Shown: positions 48,762-58,735 of the stretch, piece by piece
Layout: the number at the start of each line of letters is the position of its first letter
Numbering within the stretch: the stretch's first letter is position 1
Assembly (NCBI GenBank): GCA_950097015.1
Contig: CATNEN010000012.1
Location: 2,845,501 to 2,909,500 of the forward strand
Reading direction: 5' to 3'
Source: Macrostomum hystrix
Lineage: Eukaryota > Platyhelminthes > Macrostomidae
Length of the DNA stretch: 64,000 bases
The notes under the pieces: model-generated
Told to the model about the DNA's origin: nothing
What the model saw: only the letters and a program-made list of their open reading frames with translations
The model's database searches: none
Position numbers and translations under genes: made by a program

Positions 48762-50240
48762 TGCCTTCCCTAATGTCAACCTTCCCTAATGTCCGCCTTT
48801 CCTAATTCTCTCTTCCCTAATGTCAACCTTCCCTAATGTCAACCTTCCCTAATGTCAACCTTCCCTAATGTCAACCTTCCCTAATGTCAACCTTCCCTAA
48901 TGTCAACCTTCCCTAATGTCAACCTTCCCTAATGTCAACCTTCCCTAATGTCCGCCTTCCCTAAAGTCAACCTTCCCTAATGTCAACCTTCCCTAATGTC
49001 AACCTTCCTTAATGTCAACCTTCCCGAATGTCCGCCTTCCCTAATTCTCTCTTCCCTAATGTCAACCTTCCCTAATGTCTTCCTTCCCTAATGTCAACCT
49101 TCCCTAATGTCAACCTTCCCTAATGTCTTCCTTCCCTAATGTCAACCTTCCCTAATGTCAACCTTTCCTAATGTCTATCTTCCCTAATGTCCGCCTTCCC
49201 TAAAGTCAACCTTCCCTAATGTCAACCTTCCCTAATGTCCGCCTTCCCTAATGTCAACCTTCCCTAGTGTCAACCTTCCCTAATGTCAACCTTCCCTAAT
49301 GTCAACCTTCCCTAATGTCAACCTTCCCTAGTGTCAACCTTCCCTAATGTCAACCTTCCCTAGTGTCAACCTTCCCTAATGTCCGCCTTCCCTAATGTCA
49401 ACCTTCCCTAATGTCAACCTTCCCTAGTGTCAACCTTCCCTAATGTCAACCTTCCCTAGTGTCAACCTTCCCTAATGTCCGCCTTCCCTAATGTCAACCT
49501 TCCCTAATGTCCGCCTTCCCTAATGTCAACCTTCCCTAATGTCCGCCTTCCCTAATGTCAACCTTCCCTAATGTCTATCTTCCCTAATGTCAACCTTCCC
49601 TAATGTCAACCTTCCCTAGTGTCAACCTTCCCTAGTGTCAACCTTCCCTAATGTCAACCTTCCCTAATGTCCGCCTTCCCTAATGTCAACCTTCCCTAAT
49701 GTCCGCCTTCCCTAATGTCAACCTTCCCTAATGTCAACCTTCCCTAGTGTCAACCTTCCCTAATGTCAACCTTCCCTAGTGTCAACCTTCCCTAATGTCC
49801 GCCTTCCCTAATGTCAACCTTCCCTAATGTCAACCTTCCCTAGTGTCAACCTTCCCTAATGTCAACCTTCCCTAATGTCAACCTTCCCTAATGTCCGCCT
49901 TCCCTAATGTCAACCTTCCCTAATGTCAACCTTCCCTAGTGTCAACCTTCCCTAGTGTCAACCTTCCCTAATGTCAACCTTCCCTAATGTCCGCCTTCCC
50001 TAATGTCAACCTTCCCTAATGTCCGCCTTCCCTAATGTCAACCTTCCCTAATGTCTATCTTCCCTAATGTCAACCTTCCCTAATGTCTACCTTCCCTAAT
50101 GTCTACCTTCCCTAATGTCTACCTTCCCTAATGTCTACCTTCCCTAATGTCAACCTTCCCTAATGTCTACCTTCCCTAATGTCTAACTTCCTTTGTGTAT
50201 TGTGTCCGCCTTTCCTAATACTCTCTTCCCTAATGTCTAT
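48762..50240. repeat. 16-bp minisatellite, about 1.5 kb
   Basis: About 92 copies of CCTTCCCTAATGTCAA. Variants are TGTCCG, TAGTGTCAA, TGTCTTC, TGTCTAT and TGTCTAC. Variant order recurs: the string with TAGTG, TGTCCG and TGTCTATC units near 49420-49600 is seen again near 49740-50060, showing block duplication. Stop codons are common, so there is no coding potential. Confidence 0.96.
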
Positions 50241-50633
50241 CTTTCTTAAATCACAAGCAACAATGTACCATGACCTTGAGTTGTCCAGCTTAATAAAACT
50301 GTTAAAAAATTGAAACCACAGTGGATTTAACTGTCCACCTGAATTCCACAAATTCTAAACACCAACAGAATATACAGAATTGTTTGGCTTTGACGTTGCT
50401 AATAAGTTATTTCAGTTTATTAGCGCCATTTGAAACTGTATTTGAAGCTCGTAAACAATTCAATGTAGCCCGGTCTGCATGCCTGTCTTTCAGTTCAACC
50501 CCATTGCAAAGCTAATTAATTAAGTTCTCTCACCTATACAAGCGTACACGAAATCAGGTACTAGTACACTCAGCTGTACAATGGAGGCTAGCGGGGGTAG
50601 AGAATGGACAGACGCAGAGCGGAAAATGCACTG
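50241..50633. other. 5' flank of the IRAK-like gene
   Basis: Unique DNA between the 16-bp array and the TATA-like element. It may contain promoter elements; none stands out. Confidence 0.4.
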
Positions 50634-50642
50634 TATATATAG
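50634..50642 (+). promoter_or_regulatory. TATA-like element upstream of IRAK-like gene
   Basis: TATATATAG lies 72 bp before the proposed ATG at 50706. Transcription would start near 50665 if spacing is typical. A CT-rich stretch follows. This is inference from position and sequence only. Confidence 0.4.
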
Positions 50643-50705
50643 CGCCTGCGACCAGCACAAGCAATTAGGTTGCTCTCTCTCTCTCTGCCCGTCCGCCTGT
50701 TCTGC

Positions 50706-53685
50706 ATGCCGCTCCGCCAGCCGTTGGATTTGCGCACAGGTCTGCACCGAGTGCGGGCCAGGTATCCGTCCACCTGGGCCATCCTGGGCCGCAAGCTGCA
50801 GCAGGCCGAGGCCTGGCAGTGGCTGGTGCAGGACTACGTCGACTCCGACGGACGACATCTGTCGGCCGACCAGTCGCAGGGCATTAGCGGAGCCGCGGAT
50901 GCTCTGCTACTGTGGGAGCGCGGATGCAATCTTGGCGACTTGCTTGAGGTGCTACATAGTCGGCAACTCTTCGACGCGGAGGGTTTTCTGCGATCCAATC
51001 TCCTCAATCAGACCGATTTTCTGCCACCGCAACCTGCGCCGCCTCCGCCACCTCCGCCGCCTCCTCCTCCGCCTCAACCAACTGCGCCGCCGCCTCAGCC
51101 AATCATCGAAGACTCGGCTGTTCTCGAGTTCCGAGCTGAGGAGCTTCAGAGTGCACTCACAGTCGGCAGGTGGATTGGAACCGGCGGATTCGCTGATGTC
51201 TACCTAGCTCCGATCGCCACGGATAACGGTAGACAGGTGGGTCACGCCGTGAAGGTCTACCGGCCAGACATCGGTGACAACGTGCGTCGGGCCATTCTTA
51301 AATCGATCAACGCAATGAGCCGACTGAGGCACCATTGCATTGCGGCTCTGGTTGGCTACAGCTTCGCGTCAGAGAATAGCCGGATGTACACAGTGTTCGA
51401 GCACTACCCCAACGGCGATCTCCGTCGCCTTCTAGAACGTTTCGCCGACCTCGACAACTGGTTGTCGTCGGCTGACGCGGCGGCAAGTCGATTCCACCTG
51501 GGCGGGACGCGGCTGCGCATGGCAACGGAGATTGCGTCGGCGATCAAGTTTCTGCACTCGGCGGAGGACTTTTCTCTAGCAGCGAACGGCCAGGATTATC
51601 TGGCATTCCGATTCGTGCACAAGGATGTGAAGCCCAGCAACATCCTGCTGGACGGCCATTGGCGCTGCCGACTTGCCGACTTGGACTTTCTGGACCTGAC
51701 AACCAGCGGCTGCGGCGAGACGATTCATGGCGAACAGAGAATGGAACATGTGAGCCAGTTGCTCATTGGTGCATGCCTTCAATGACTTTTAGCACTGATT
51801 TCTCCCCTATCTCATCTCTCCCGTGTCTCATCTCTCCCGTATCTCATCTCTCCCGTGTCTCATCTCTCCCGTGTCTCATCTCTCCCGTGACTCATATCTC
51901 CCGTGTCTCATCTCTCCCGTGTCTCATCTCTCCCGTGTCTCATCTCTCCCGTGTCTCATCTCTCCCGTGTCTCATCTCTCCCGTGTCTCATATCTCCCGT
52001 GTCTCATCTCTCCCGTGTCTCATCTCTCCCGTGTCTCATCTCTCCCGTGTCTCATCTCTCCCGTGTCTCATCTCTCCCGTGTCTCATCTCTCCCGTGTCT
52101 CATCTCTCCCGTGTCTCATCTCTCCCGTGTCTCATCTCTCCCGTGTCTCATCAGGTGGAGCGGGTGCACACCCTGGGCTATCGGCCGCCAGAGGATCGAG
52201 TCACCTGCAAGTGGGACGTATTCAGTGCCGGCGTCACCCTCCTGGAGCTGTTCACGGGCCTGTCTGGCCAGCCGCTCAGTAGGGACCAGCCCGCCGAGTC
52301 CTGGCTGTGCCGAGCCCTAGCAGCGGGTCAGCGAGGCCCGCCTCCGCCGCAGCCGGGACTGCGCCTGTCGCCCGGTCTGCACGCCAGAGTCTGCCACGAA
52401 GCCCTAGCACCATGCCTGCTGGAAGACTTCAGCGCACGATGTACAGCGGCTGACCTACTGCTCAGACTGGAGCACCTGCTGACCGACGCCAGGGCCGAAG
52501 ACGACGCCAACGAGAACAGCGACGACGTCGCCTGGCTGGAAGAGTTCGACTGGGCACAGTTGGACGCCGCGATTCGTCAGGCCCGCCAGCCAATCGGAGC
52601 CGGGGGCTTCGGCAGCGTGTACAGAGTCAGTTTGCCAGGCAGGCAGGTGGCGGTCAAGCGGCTGCTGCCAAATTCAGCCACGGATTTCCCGCTGGAGTCG
52701 CTTCAACGGCAGGCGGGCCTGCGGCACCCGCGGCTTCTGCAGCTGCTGGGCTTCGCCCAGGGCCCGAGCCTCCTGCTGGTCTACGAGCTGTGCGAGGCAG
52801 GCAACCTGCGCAGCCTCATTGACGCCTTCCAGGCTGGACGGGCGCCGTCGGCCTGCGAATTCCAGCTGGCTGGAGTTCGAATCCGGATGGCGCAAGAGTT
52901 GGCTAGCGCCGTGGCCTACCTGCACAGCCGGATGGAGCCGGAGTTGGCGGCAGGCGGCGACTTTCGCTACTATGGCCTGGCGCACCAGGATGTCAAGAGC
53001 AGCAACGTACTGCTCACTGCCGACTGGCACTGCAAGCTGGGCGACCTGGACACCATTCAGGTACACACGCACATCCTGTGCGCCTCATCAGAAATTATCC
53101 CATCCAATCAGAAACACTCCATCCAATCAGAAACACTCCATCCAATCAGAAAACACCCCATCCAATCAGAAACACTCCATCCAATCAGAAAACACCCCCA
53201 TCCAATCAGAAACACTCCATCCAATCAGAAACACTCCATCCAATCAGAAAACCATAATTCGCTTCAAGAACTTCTCATTCCAGGTCGCCACGCCGGGCGC
53301 AGGCGTCACTCGGCCGGAGCAACGGCCCAGTTGCACGCAGGCGGGCAGCTGTCGTTATGTCACACCCGGATATCACGTGCCAGGCGAGGCCTGGTCCTGC
53401 AAGGTGGATGTGTACGCCCTTGGTGTCACTCTGCTGGAGTTGTTTACTGGCCTTCCAGCCTCGGCTGGCGACACTGAGCTGCGGCTGAGCCTAGTCGGGT
53501 CGCCGCCGCCTTCGCAGGCCGGCCTCCTAATCAGCGACGGCTGCTATCGGGACCTGCTCGTCAGCGTGTTCGAGCCCTGCCTCAACCTGGACCCGGTCAG
53601 GCGGCCGGACTCTGCCGCGGTGCTGCGGGAGCTGGATAGACTGTACCGCTGCTGCGGCCCTGTTGAGGAGCTGGACTCAATGTGA
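50706..53685 (+). CDS. IRAK/Pelle-like protein: death domain plus two kinase domains
   Basis: Three exons, 50706-51749, 52155-53060 and 53284-53685, join in phase to 783 codons plus stop. Residues 1-100 resemble the IRAK/Pelle death domain (ALLLWERGCNLGDLLEVL). A poly-Pro linker follows at about 106-133. Kinase 1 (about 150-440) has GTGGFADVY, AVK (K183), HKDVKPSN (305-312), DLD in place of DFG (325-327), GYRPPE and DVFSAGVTLLELFTG. Kinase 2 (about 490-775) has GAGGFGSVY (496 on), AVK (K516), HQDVKSSN (625-632), DLD (645-647), TPGYHVPGE and DVYALGVTLLELFTG. IRAK/Pelle kinases act downstream of Toll/IL-1-type receptors through death-domain assemblies. Two kinases in one chain is unusual for the family. 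The linker is coded within exon 2, so the fusion does not rest on a guessed splice. Activity is uncertain because HRD and DFG are both altered. Confidence 0.88.
51797..52152. repeat. 16-bp intronic minisatellite reaching the 3' splice site
   Basis: About 22 copies of GTGTCTCATCTCTCCC in intron 1 of the IRAK-like gene. The last unit runs directly into the acceptor (CTCATCAG then exon), so the array supplies the whole pyrimidine tract. Confidence 0.96.
53097..53250. repeat. 19-bp intronic minisatellite
   Basis: About eight copies of CATCCAATCAGAAACACTC, with AAAACACCC variants, in intron 2 of the IRAK-like gene, between a CAG/GTACAC donor and the TCATTCCAG acceptor. Confidence 0.93.
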
Positions 53686-53814
53686 TGTCCGTGTTCGAGC
53701 CCTGCCTCAACCTGGACCCGGTCAGGCGGCCGGACTCTGCCGCGGTGCTGCGGGAGCTGGATAGACTGTACCGCTGCTGCGGCCCTGTTGAGGAGCTGGA
53801 CTCAATGTGATGTC
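53565..53814 (+). repeat. perfect 125-bp tandem duplication of gene 3' end
   Basis: 53565-53689 and 53690-53814 appear identical base for base. The unit covers the last 40 codons of the IRAK-like gene, its stop codon and four more bases. Only the first copy is translated; the second lies in the 3' untranslated region. Identity implies a very recent event or an assembly error. Confidence 0.95.
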
Positions 53815-53819
53815 TGATT

Positions 53820-53825
53820 AATAAA
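53820..53825 (+). promoter_or_regulatory. AATAAA polyadenylation signal of IRAK-like gene
   Basis: AATAAA lies 135 bp after the stop codon and directly after the second copy of the 125-bp duplication. Before duplication it would have been about 10 bp from the stop, an unusually short spacing. Confidence 0.55.
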
Positions 53826-54083
53826 TGAATATTATATTACTATATAATTGCTTAGTAACTACAATCGCCATTACTAATTCCTGTAAAGGAATAAAAATGT
53901 TCTAGCAATATATACATACTTCACAATTTAAGTCTTGCACTATTTTAAGAGCCTTAAAAGTTGCAACCCGAAATAGTATTGCTTCTTATTAATGAGGGAC
54001 ACTTTTTTAAAACATGCGCTTTTTCCAACTCAAAGTAAAAACACAGTTCTAAGCACCACATCGTTTTGCCTTTCTTTGCCTTT

Positions 54084-54716
54084 AGTCGATTCCTCAGCCG
54101 CATTCAGTCGATTCCTCAGCCCCATTCAGTCGATTCCTCAGCCGCATTCAATCGATTCCGCAGCCCCGTTCAGTCGATTCCTCAGACCTCATTCAGTCGA
54201 TTCCTCAGACCTCATTCAGTCGATTCCTCAGACCTCATTCAGTCGATTCCTCAGCCCCATTCAGTCGATTCCTCAGACCTCATTCAGTCGATTCCTCAGA
54301 CCTCATTCAGTCGATTCCTCAGACCTCATTCAGTCGATTCCTCAGACCTCATTCAGTCGATTCCTCAGACCTCATTCAGTCGATTCCTCAGACCCCATTC
54401 AATCGATTCCTCAGCCCCATTCAGTCGATTCCGCAGCCGCGTTCAGTCGATTCCTCAGACCTCATTCAGTCGATTCCTCAGACCTCATTCAGTCGATTCC
54501 TCAGACCTCATTCAGTCGATTCCTCAGCCCCGTTCAGTCGATTCCTCAGACCTCATTCAGTCGATTCCTCAGACCTCATTCAGTCGATTCCTCAGACCTC
54601 ATTCAGTCGATTCCTCAGACCTCATTCAGTCGATTCCTCAGACCTCATTCAGTCGATTCCTCAGACCTCATTCAGTCGATTCCTCAGACCTCATTCAGTC
54701 GATTCCTCAGACCCCA
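54084..54716. repeat. 23-bp minisatellite between convergent kinase genes
   Basis: About 28 copies of a 23-bp unit: CAGTCGATTCCTCAGACCTC followed by ATT. Variants are CAGCCCC, CAGCCGC and TCCGCAG. It shares CCTCATTCAG and its period with the array at 57412-57735. Confidence 0.95.
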
Positions 54717-54926
54717 TTAATTAAAAATTAAGTTTCAATGAAAATGGATTTGTCTGTAACAATGCCACGCATAAGGAGTATAGTTTAGAATGCGTCAATG
54801 TATTAAATAAACGGTTCACAATAACAATTTTAACAATAAACTATACTCTACCTCGCATTAACGAAGTTCTGACCAACCGTTTCAATAAACAAATAGAAAT
54901 CAATGCGATAAAATCGTTTATCGTGG

Positions 54927-57900
54927 CTAAAACTGATCAAATTCTTCGCTAAACTGATCAAACTGGTCGCAGCCAATGTCCTCATAATGGACCTCCGTCT
55001 CCTGGTAAATTGAGATTTCTCGACTTGGGCGGTATTCCGGTTGACAAGAACGATTAAACAGGCTGTAAAAGCTGCGATGAAAAAGTACAAAGAGATCGAT
55101 ATTTTACAGGTTCACAATCTGTTTAAATTGGTTAACAGGATAGAGAATAATACTAGTCAACATCAGAGCTCATAGCAACACTGGCTGCTCATAGCAACAC
55201 TGACTGCTCATAGCAAAACTTTCTGCTCATAGCAACACTGACTGCTCATAGCAAAACTGGCTGCTCATAGCAACACTGGCTGCTCATAGCAACACTGACT
55301 GAGAGCTCATTGCAACACAAACTGCTCATAGCAACACTGACTGAGAGCTCATTGCAACACAAACTGCTCATAGCAACACTGACTGCTCAAAGCAACACAA
55401 ACTGCTCATGGCAACACTGACTGCTCAAAGCAACACAAACTGCTCATAGCAACACTGACTGCTCAAAGCAACACAAACTGCTCATAGCAACACTGACTGC
55501 TCAAAGCAACACAAACTGCTCATAGCAACACTGACTGCTCAAAGCAACACAAACTGCTCATAGCAACACTGACTGCTCAAAGCAACACAAACTGCTCATG
55601 GCAACACTGACTGCTCGAAGCAACACTGACTGCTCATAGCAACACTGACTACTCATAGCAACACTGACTCATAGCAACACTGACTAATAGCAACACTAAC
55701 TACTCAAAGCAAGGCTGACTGCATCAGAGCTCATAGCAACACTGACTGCTCATAGCAACACTGACTACTCATAGCAACACTGACTAATAGCAACACTGAC
55801 TACTCAAAGCAAGGCTGACTGCATCAGAGCTCATAGCAACACTGACTGCTCATAGCAACACAGACTACTCAAAGCAAGGCTGACTGCATCAAAGCTCATA
55901 GCAACACTAGACAATACTCTAGCATTAGAGCACTTCGAGTGTCTTAATGACTCACCAGATATTTAAAAAGAAAATGTGATTGCGGAGCTCATTGACTCCT
56001 GCTCGGCCGCAGCCAAGGCGCTGGCCAGGTTGGACATTGGTCAGTCCGCTGATGACCTCGGTCAGATGCTGAAGCTGCCGATCGCCTGTCGTTCTCGAGT
56101 TTTTCTGCTGCTGCTGCTGTTGCTGCAGTTGCATGAGCTGCCTTTCCGCTTTACCTAACTTGATGGCCCTCCGTTTGAGCTCCTGCGAATAGCGAATGAG
56201 GCCAGCCCGGGACTGTCCAATGTTGTACATCGGCTGGCCTGTAGCCATTTCAAACATGAGCTGGCCCAGTGCCCAGTAGTCCACGGAGTTTGAATAGCCG
56301 CTGTACGGATGAAATCTAGCTGCAATTTCAAAATAATAGTCAATATCAAATCCAGTTCATTGTTTATTTGCAAAGACTGGCGCAATTTAAAGTGAAATTA
56401 CTGCAGCCCTCCATTGACTCATTGGAGGAGATGCGAAGCAGGCAGTGCAGCATCTCGGGCGCCATCACATCCGGGCAGCCAACCAGAGAATAGGCGCGAC
56501 CGTCTAGTGTTAGGGCGAGTAGGAGATTTTGAGAATAAGGTTAGAAAAACACTTAGGGACAGTACTTCAGGAACCATTGGGACAGTACTTCAGGAACCAT
56601 TGGGACAGTACTTCAGGAACCATTGGGACAGTACTTCCGGAACCATTGGGACAGTACTTCAGGAACCATTGGGACAGTACTTCAGGAACCATTGGGACAG
56701 TACTTCAGGAACCATTGGGACAGTACTTCAGGAACCATTGGGACAGTACTTCAGGAACCATTGGGACAGTACTTCAGGAACCATTGGGACAGTACTTCAG
56801 GAACCATTGGGACAGTACTTCAGGAACCATTGGGACAGTACTTCAGGACACATTGGGACAATGCCTCAGCACTGTACACAAGAATCTGCGACTGATTCAT
56901 CATTCTAGCTAGGTCACCTTGGAGCCGTTTGGCACAGCTGAGGTCAGTAAGGCACACGTAGCCGTTGTAGTCAAACTGAACATTTTCACTCCTGATGTCA
57001 CGATGCGCAATGCGCAAATTTTCCAGATACTCCAACGCCAGGACCAGCTGAGCAGACACGAATCGAATCTCCGACGCACTGAAACAGGATCCAATATTGA
57101 CGCCCGACTCGCCGAACTCCTTCGCCGAACGCGGCATGCTGAATTGGGAGCCTCCAGCAGCTTCTACCATCAGGCGCACTCGCATCGCAATGTGCTGACG
57201 CAGATTTCCAGCCCTGCTGTCCGGCTTCACAAAGTACAAATTGCAGTGGTCCTTGAAGCTGTCAATCAGGCGGCAGATGAACGGACAGCGCAAGGCCGTC
57301 TGCAGACGCTTGGCCTCCAGGAGGTTTCCGATGAGATTTACACCGGACCGTCGGCACTTTTCAACCAGGTGGGCCTAAGCGGCATTGGGATAAAGGAGTG
57401 TGAGATATCGATTCTGGCCTCATTCGAACCCTACCTCTGGCCTTATTCAGGTCCTACCTTAGGCCTTATTCAGGTCCTACCTTAGGCCTTATTCAGGTCC
57501 TGCCTCTGGCCTCATTCAGGTCCTACCTTAGGCCTCATTCAGGTCCTGCCTCTGGCCTCATTCAGGTCCTGCCTCAGGCCTCATTCAGGTCCTGCCTCTG
57601 GCCTCATTCAGGTCCTACCTCTGGCCTCATTCAGGTCCTGCCTCTGGCCTCATTCAGGTCCTGCCTCTGGCCTCATTCAGGTCCTACCTCTGGCCTCATT
57701 CAGGTCCTGCCTCTGGCCTCATTCAGGTCCTACTTCGGGACTTTGAAGAGTTCATAATGTCCTAACAATAACGGCAAGCGTTACCTTGCGTGCCACCTCC
57801 AATGTATATATCGGCAGATGTCTGCGCTCGCTCACGTCGTCGAGTTTTAAATTACCCGCGCCCACAGCCGCCGCCGTCGCCGCTTGTGTGGCGGCGATCA

Positions 57901-58255
57901 TTGAAGCCGCCGCCGGCTTGTCGTACTCTGAAGCGATTTCAGAATCATGCGAGTCTGATTCTTGACTAAAAGCGGCCTCCATGCCTGGCATCCATTCCAG
58001 TGGGTTGGCTCGGTCGCCTGACAAGTAAAACTTTGGCCTAGCCACGCAGAATACAAAGCAGCTATTCTCAGACAGCTTCTCGGTGACAATGTACTGACCG
58101 AGCTTCTCCGAGCGTTGACGGGCGAATGAGTAGCGGCCAGGGAAGACGCGGCGCTCGTGGCGCAGCCAAGCCTTGTAGCTGTGCGCGTTCTCAACTAGCC
58201 AATTGGTCATGCTGCCGCTGCTGCTGTTGCTGATTCTAATGGCAGAACTTCTCAT
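54927..58255 (-). CDS. PKA-like AGC-family pseudokinase
   Basis: Five exons, 58255-57785, 57374-56918, 56503-56402, 56319-55956 and 55071-54927, join in phase to 512 codons plus stop. The order of motifs follows the PKA catalytic subunit: an N-terminal helix-like stretch (20-37), a degenerate nucleotide loop LSENSCFVFCVA (61-72, no glycines), YTLEVARK with Glu153 where the ATP-binding Lys should be, alpha-C Glu177 (LLEAKRL), PFICRLIDSFKD, HRDIRSEN (281-288), TDLS (301-303 in place of DFG), SLVGCPDVMAPEM, VDYWALGQLMFEMATG and RLGCGRAGVNELRNHIFF. A C-tail ends in FDQF, like the FxxF end of PKA. Long insertions lie at about 80-145 and 218-255, and a Gln-rich one before RLGCG. Loss of the glycine loop and the Lys suggests a scaffold or regulator rather than an active kinase. 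Kinase ancestry is secure; PKA versus PKG ancestry is less so. Confidence 0.87.
55160..55910. repeat. 19-bp intronic minisatellite
   Basis: About 39 copies of GCTCATAGCAACACTGACT, alternating in the middle with GCTCAAAGCAACACAAACT as a two-unit (38-bp) repeat. It is in intron 4 of the PKA-like gene, and a longer block (CATCAGAGCTCATAGC) recurs near 55725, 55830 and 55888. Confidence 0.95.
56553..56870. repeat. 23-bp intronic minisatellite
   Basis: About 14 nearly identical copies of a 23-bp unit, GGGACAGTACTTCAGGAACC followed by ATT, in intron 2 of the PKA-like gene. Very low divergence suggests recent expansion. Confidence 0.96.
57412..57735. repeat. 23-bp intronic minisatellite
   Basis: About 14 copies of a 23-bp unit, CTCTGGCCTCATTCAGGTCC followed by TGC, in intron 1 of the PKA-like gene. 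Variants are CTTAGGCC and CTCAGGCC. Confidence 0.95.
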
Positions 58256-58529
58256 CAATTGCACTCAAAATGAAATATTATAGCAGCGTTTGAACAGCCG
58301 GCTTTTCAATTTACGAGCGTGAAACGCCAGAGCCACTTGAATCCAACGCTGTCTATGGCCAAATTTGTAAAAAAACCTCGGGATTTTAGTTTCAACAGCG
58401 GGCACAAAATGAACCTTTACGTGACTGCTTTAGCTATGGCTCACTCCCATTCCCGACGGCCAAGGTAAAACGAACTGTGTTTTTGCTAAAGAAGTGGCTG
58501 AAAATGCACAGCAAACTAAAGACACAAAG

Positions 58530-58724
58530 ACTGCGTACAGCTGTTCAGTCCATGGACTGGGGGGACGCCACACCCACCTTCAATTATCCCAGTATGCTAG
58601 TACCCATTTAACAGCTGGGTGAACTGAATCAATGCAGAGTTAAGTGTCTTGCTAAAGGACACAAATTGTTTCAGTGGAGTCGGGAATCGAACCCCCGACC
58701 TTGAAGTCGTGAGTCCGTCGTCAC
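58530..58724 (-). mobile_element. SINE family A, partial copy with target-site duplication
   Basis: Minus-strand copy with the conserved body and GGTTCGATTCCCGAC. It is flanked by an 11-bp direct repeat AAAGACACAAA at 58519-58529 and 58725-58735. It lacks the outer tRNA-like head and the distal 3' part seen in the 59.3-kb copy, yet the flanking repeat looks like a genuine insertion scar. Confidence 0.82.
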
Positions 58725-58735
58725 AAAGACACAAA

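Noticed and set aside
50581-50705. An earlier start for the IRAK-like protein
   Set aside because: Upstream extension in frame lacks an ATG close to the death domain. ATG 50706 follows the TATA-like element and begins directly before the domain.
52819-53685. Kinase 2 as a separate gene
   Set aside because: Exon 2 codes without interruption from the kinase 1 C-lobe through the linker into kinase 2, and no promoter lies between.
54848-55090. An 80-codon minus-strand frame starting with a hydrophobic stretch
   Set aside because: A different frame here gives the AGC-kinase C-tail ending FDQF, in phase with the preceding exon.
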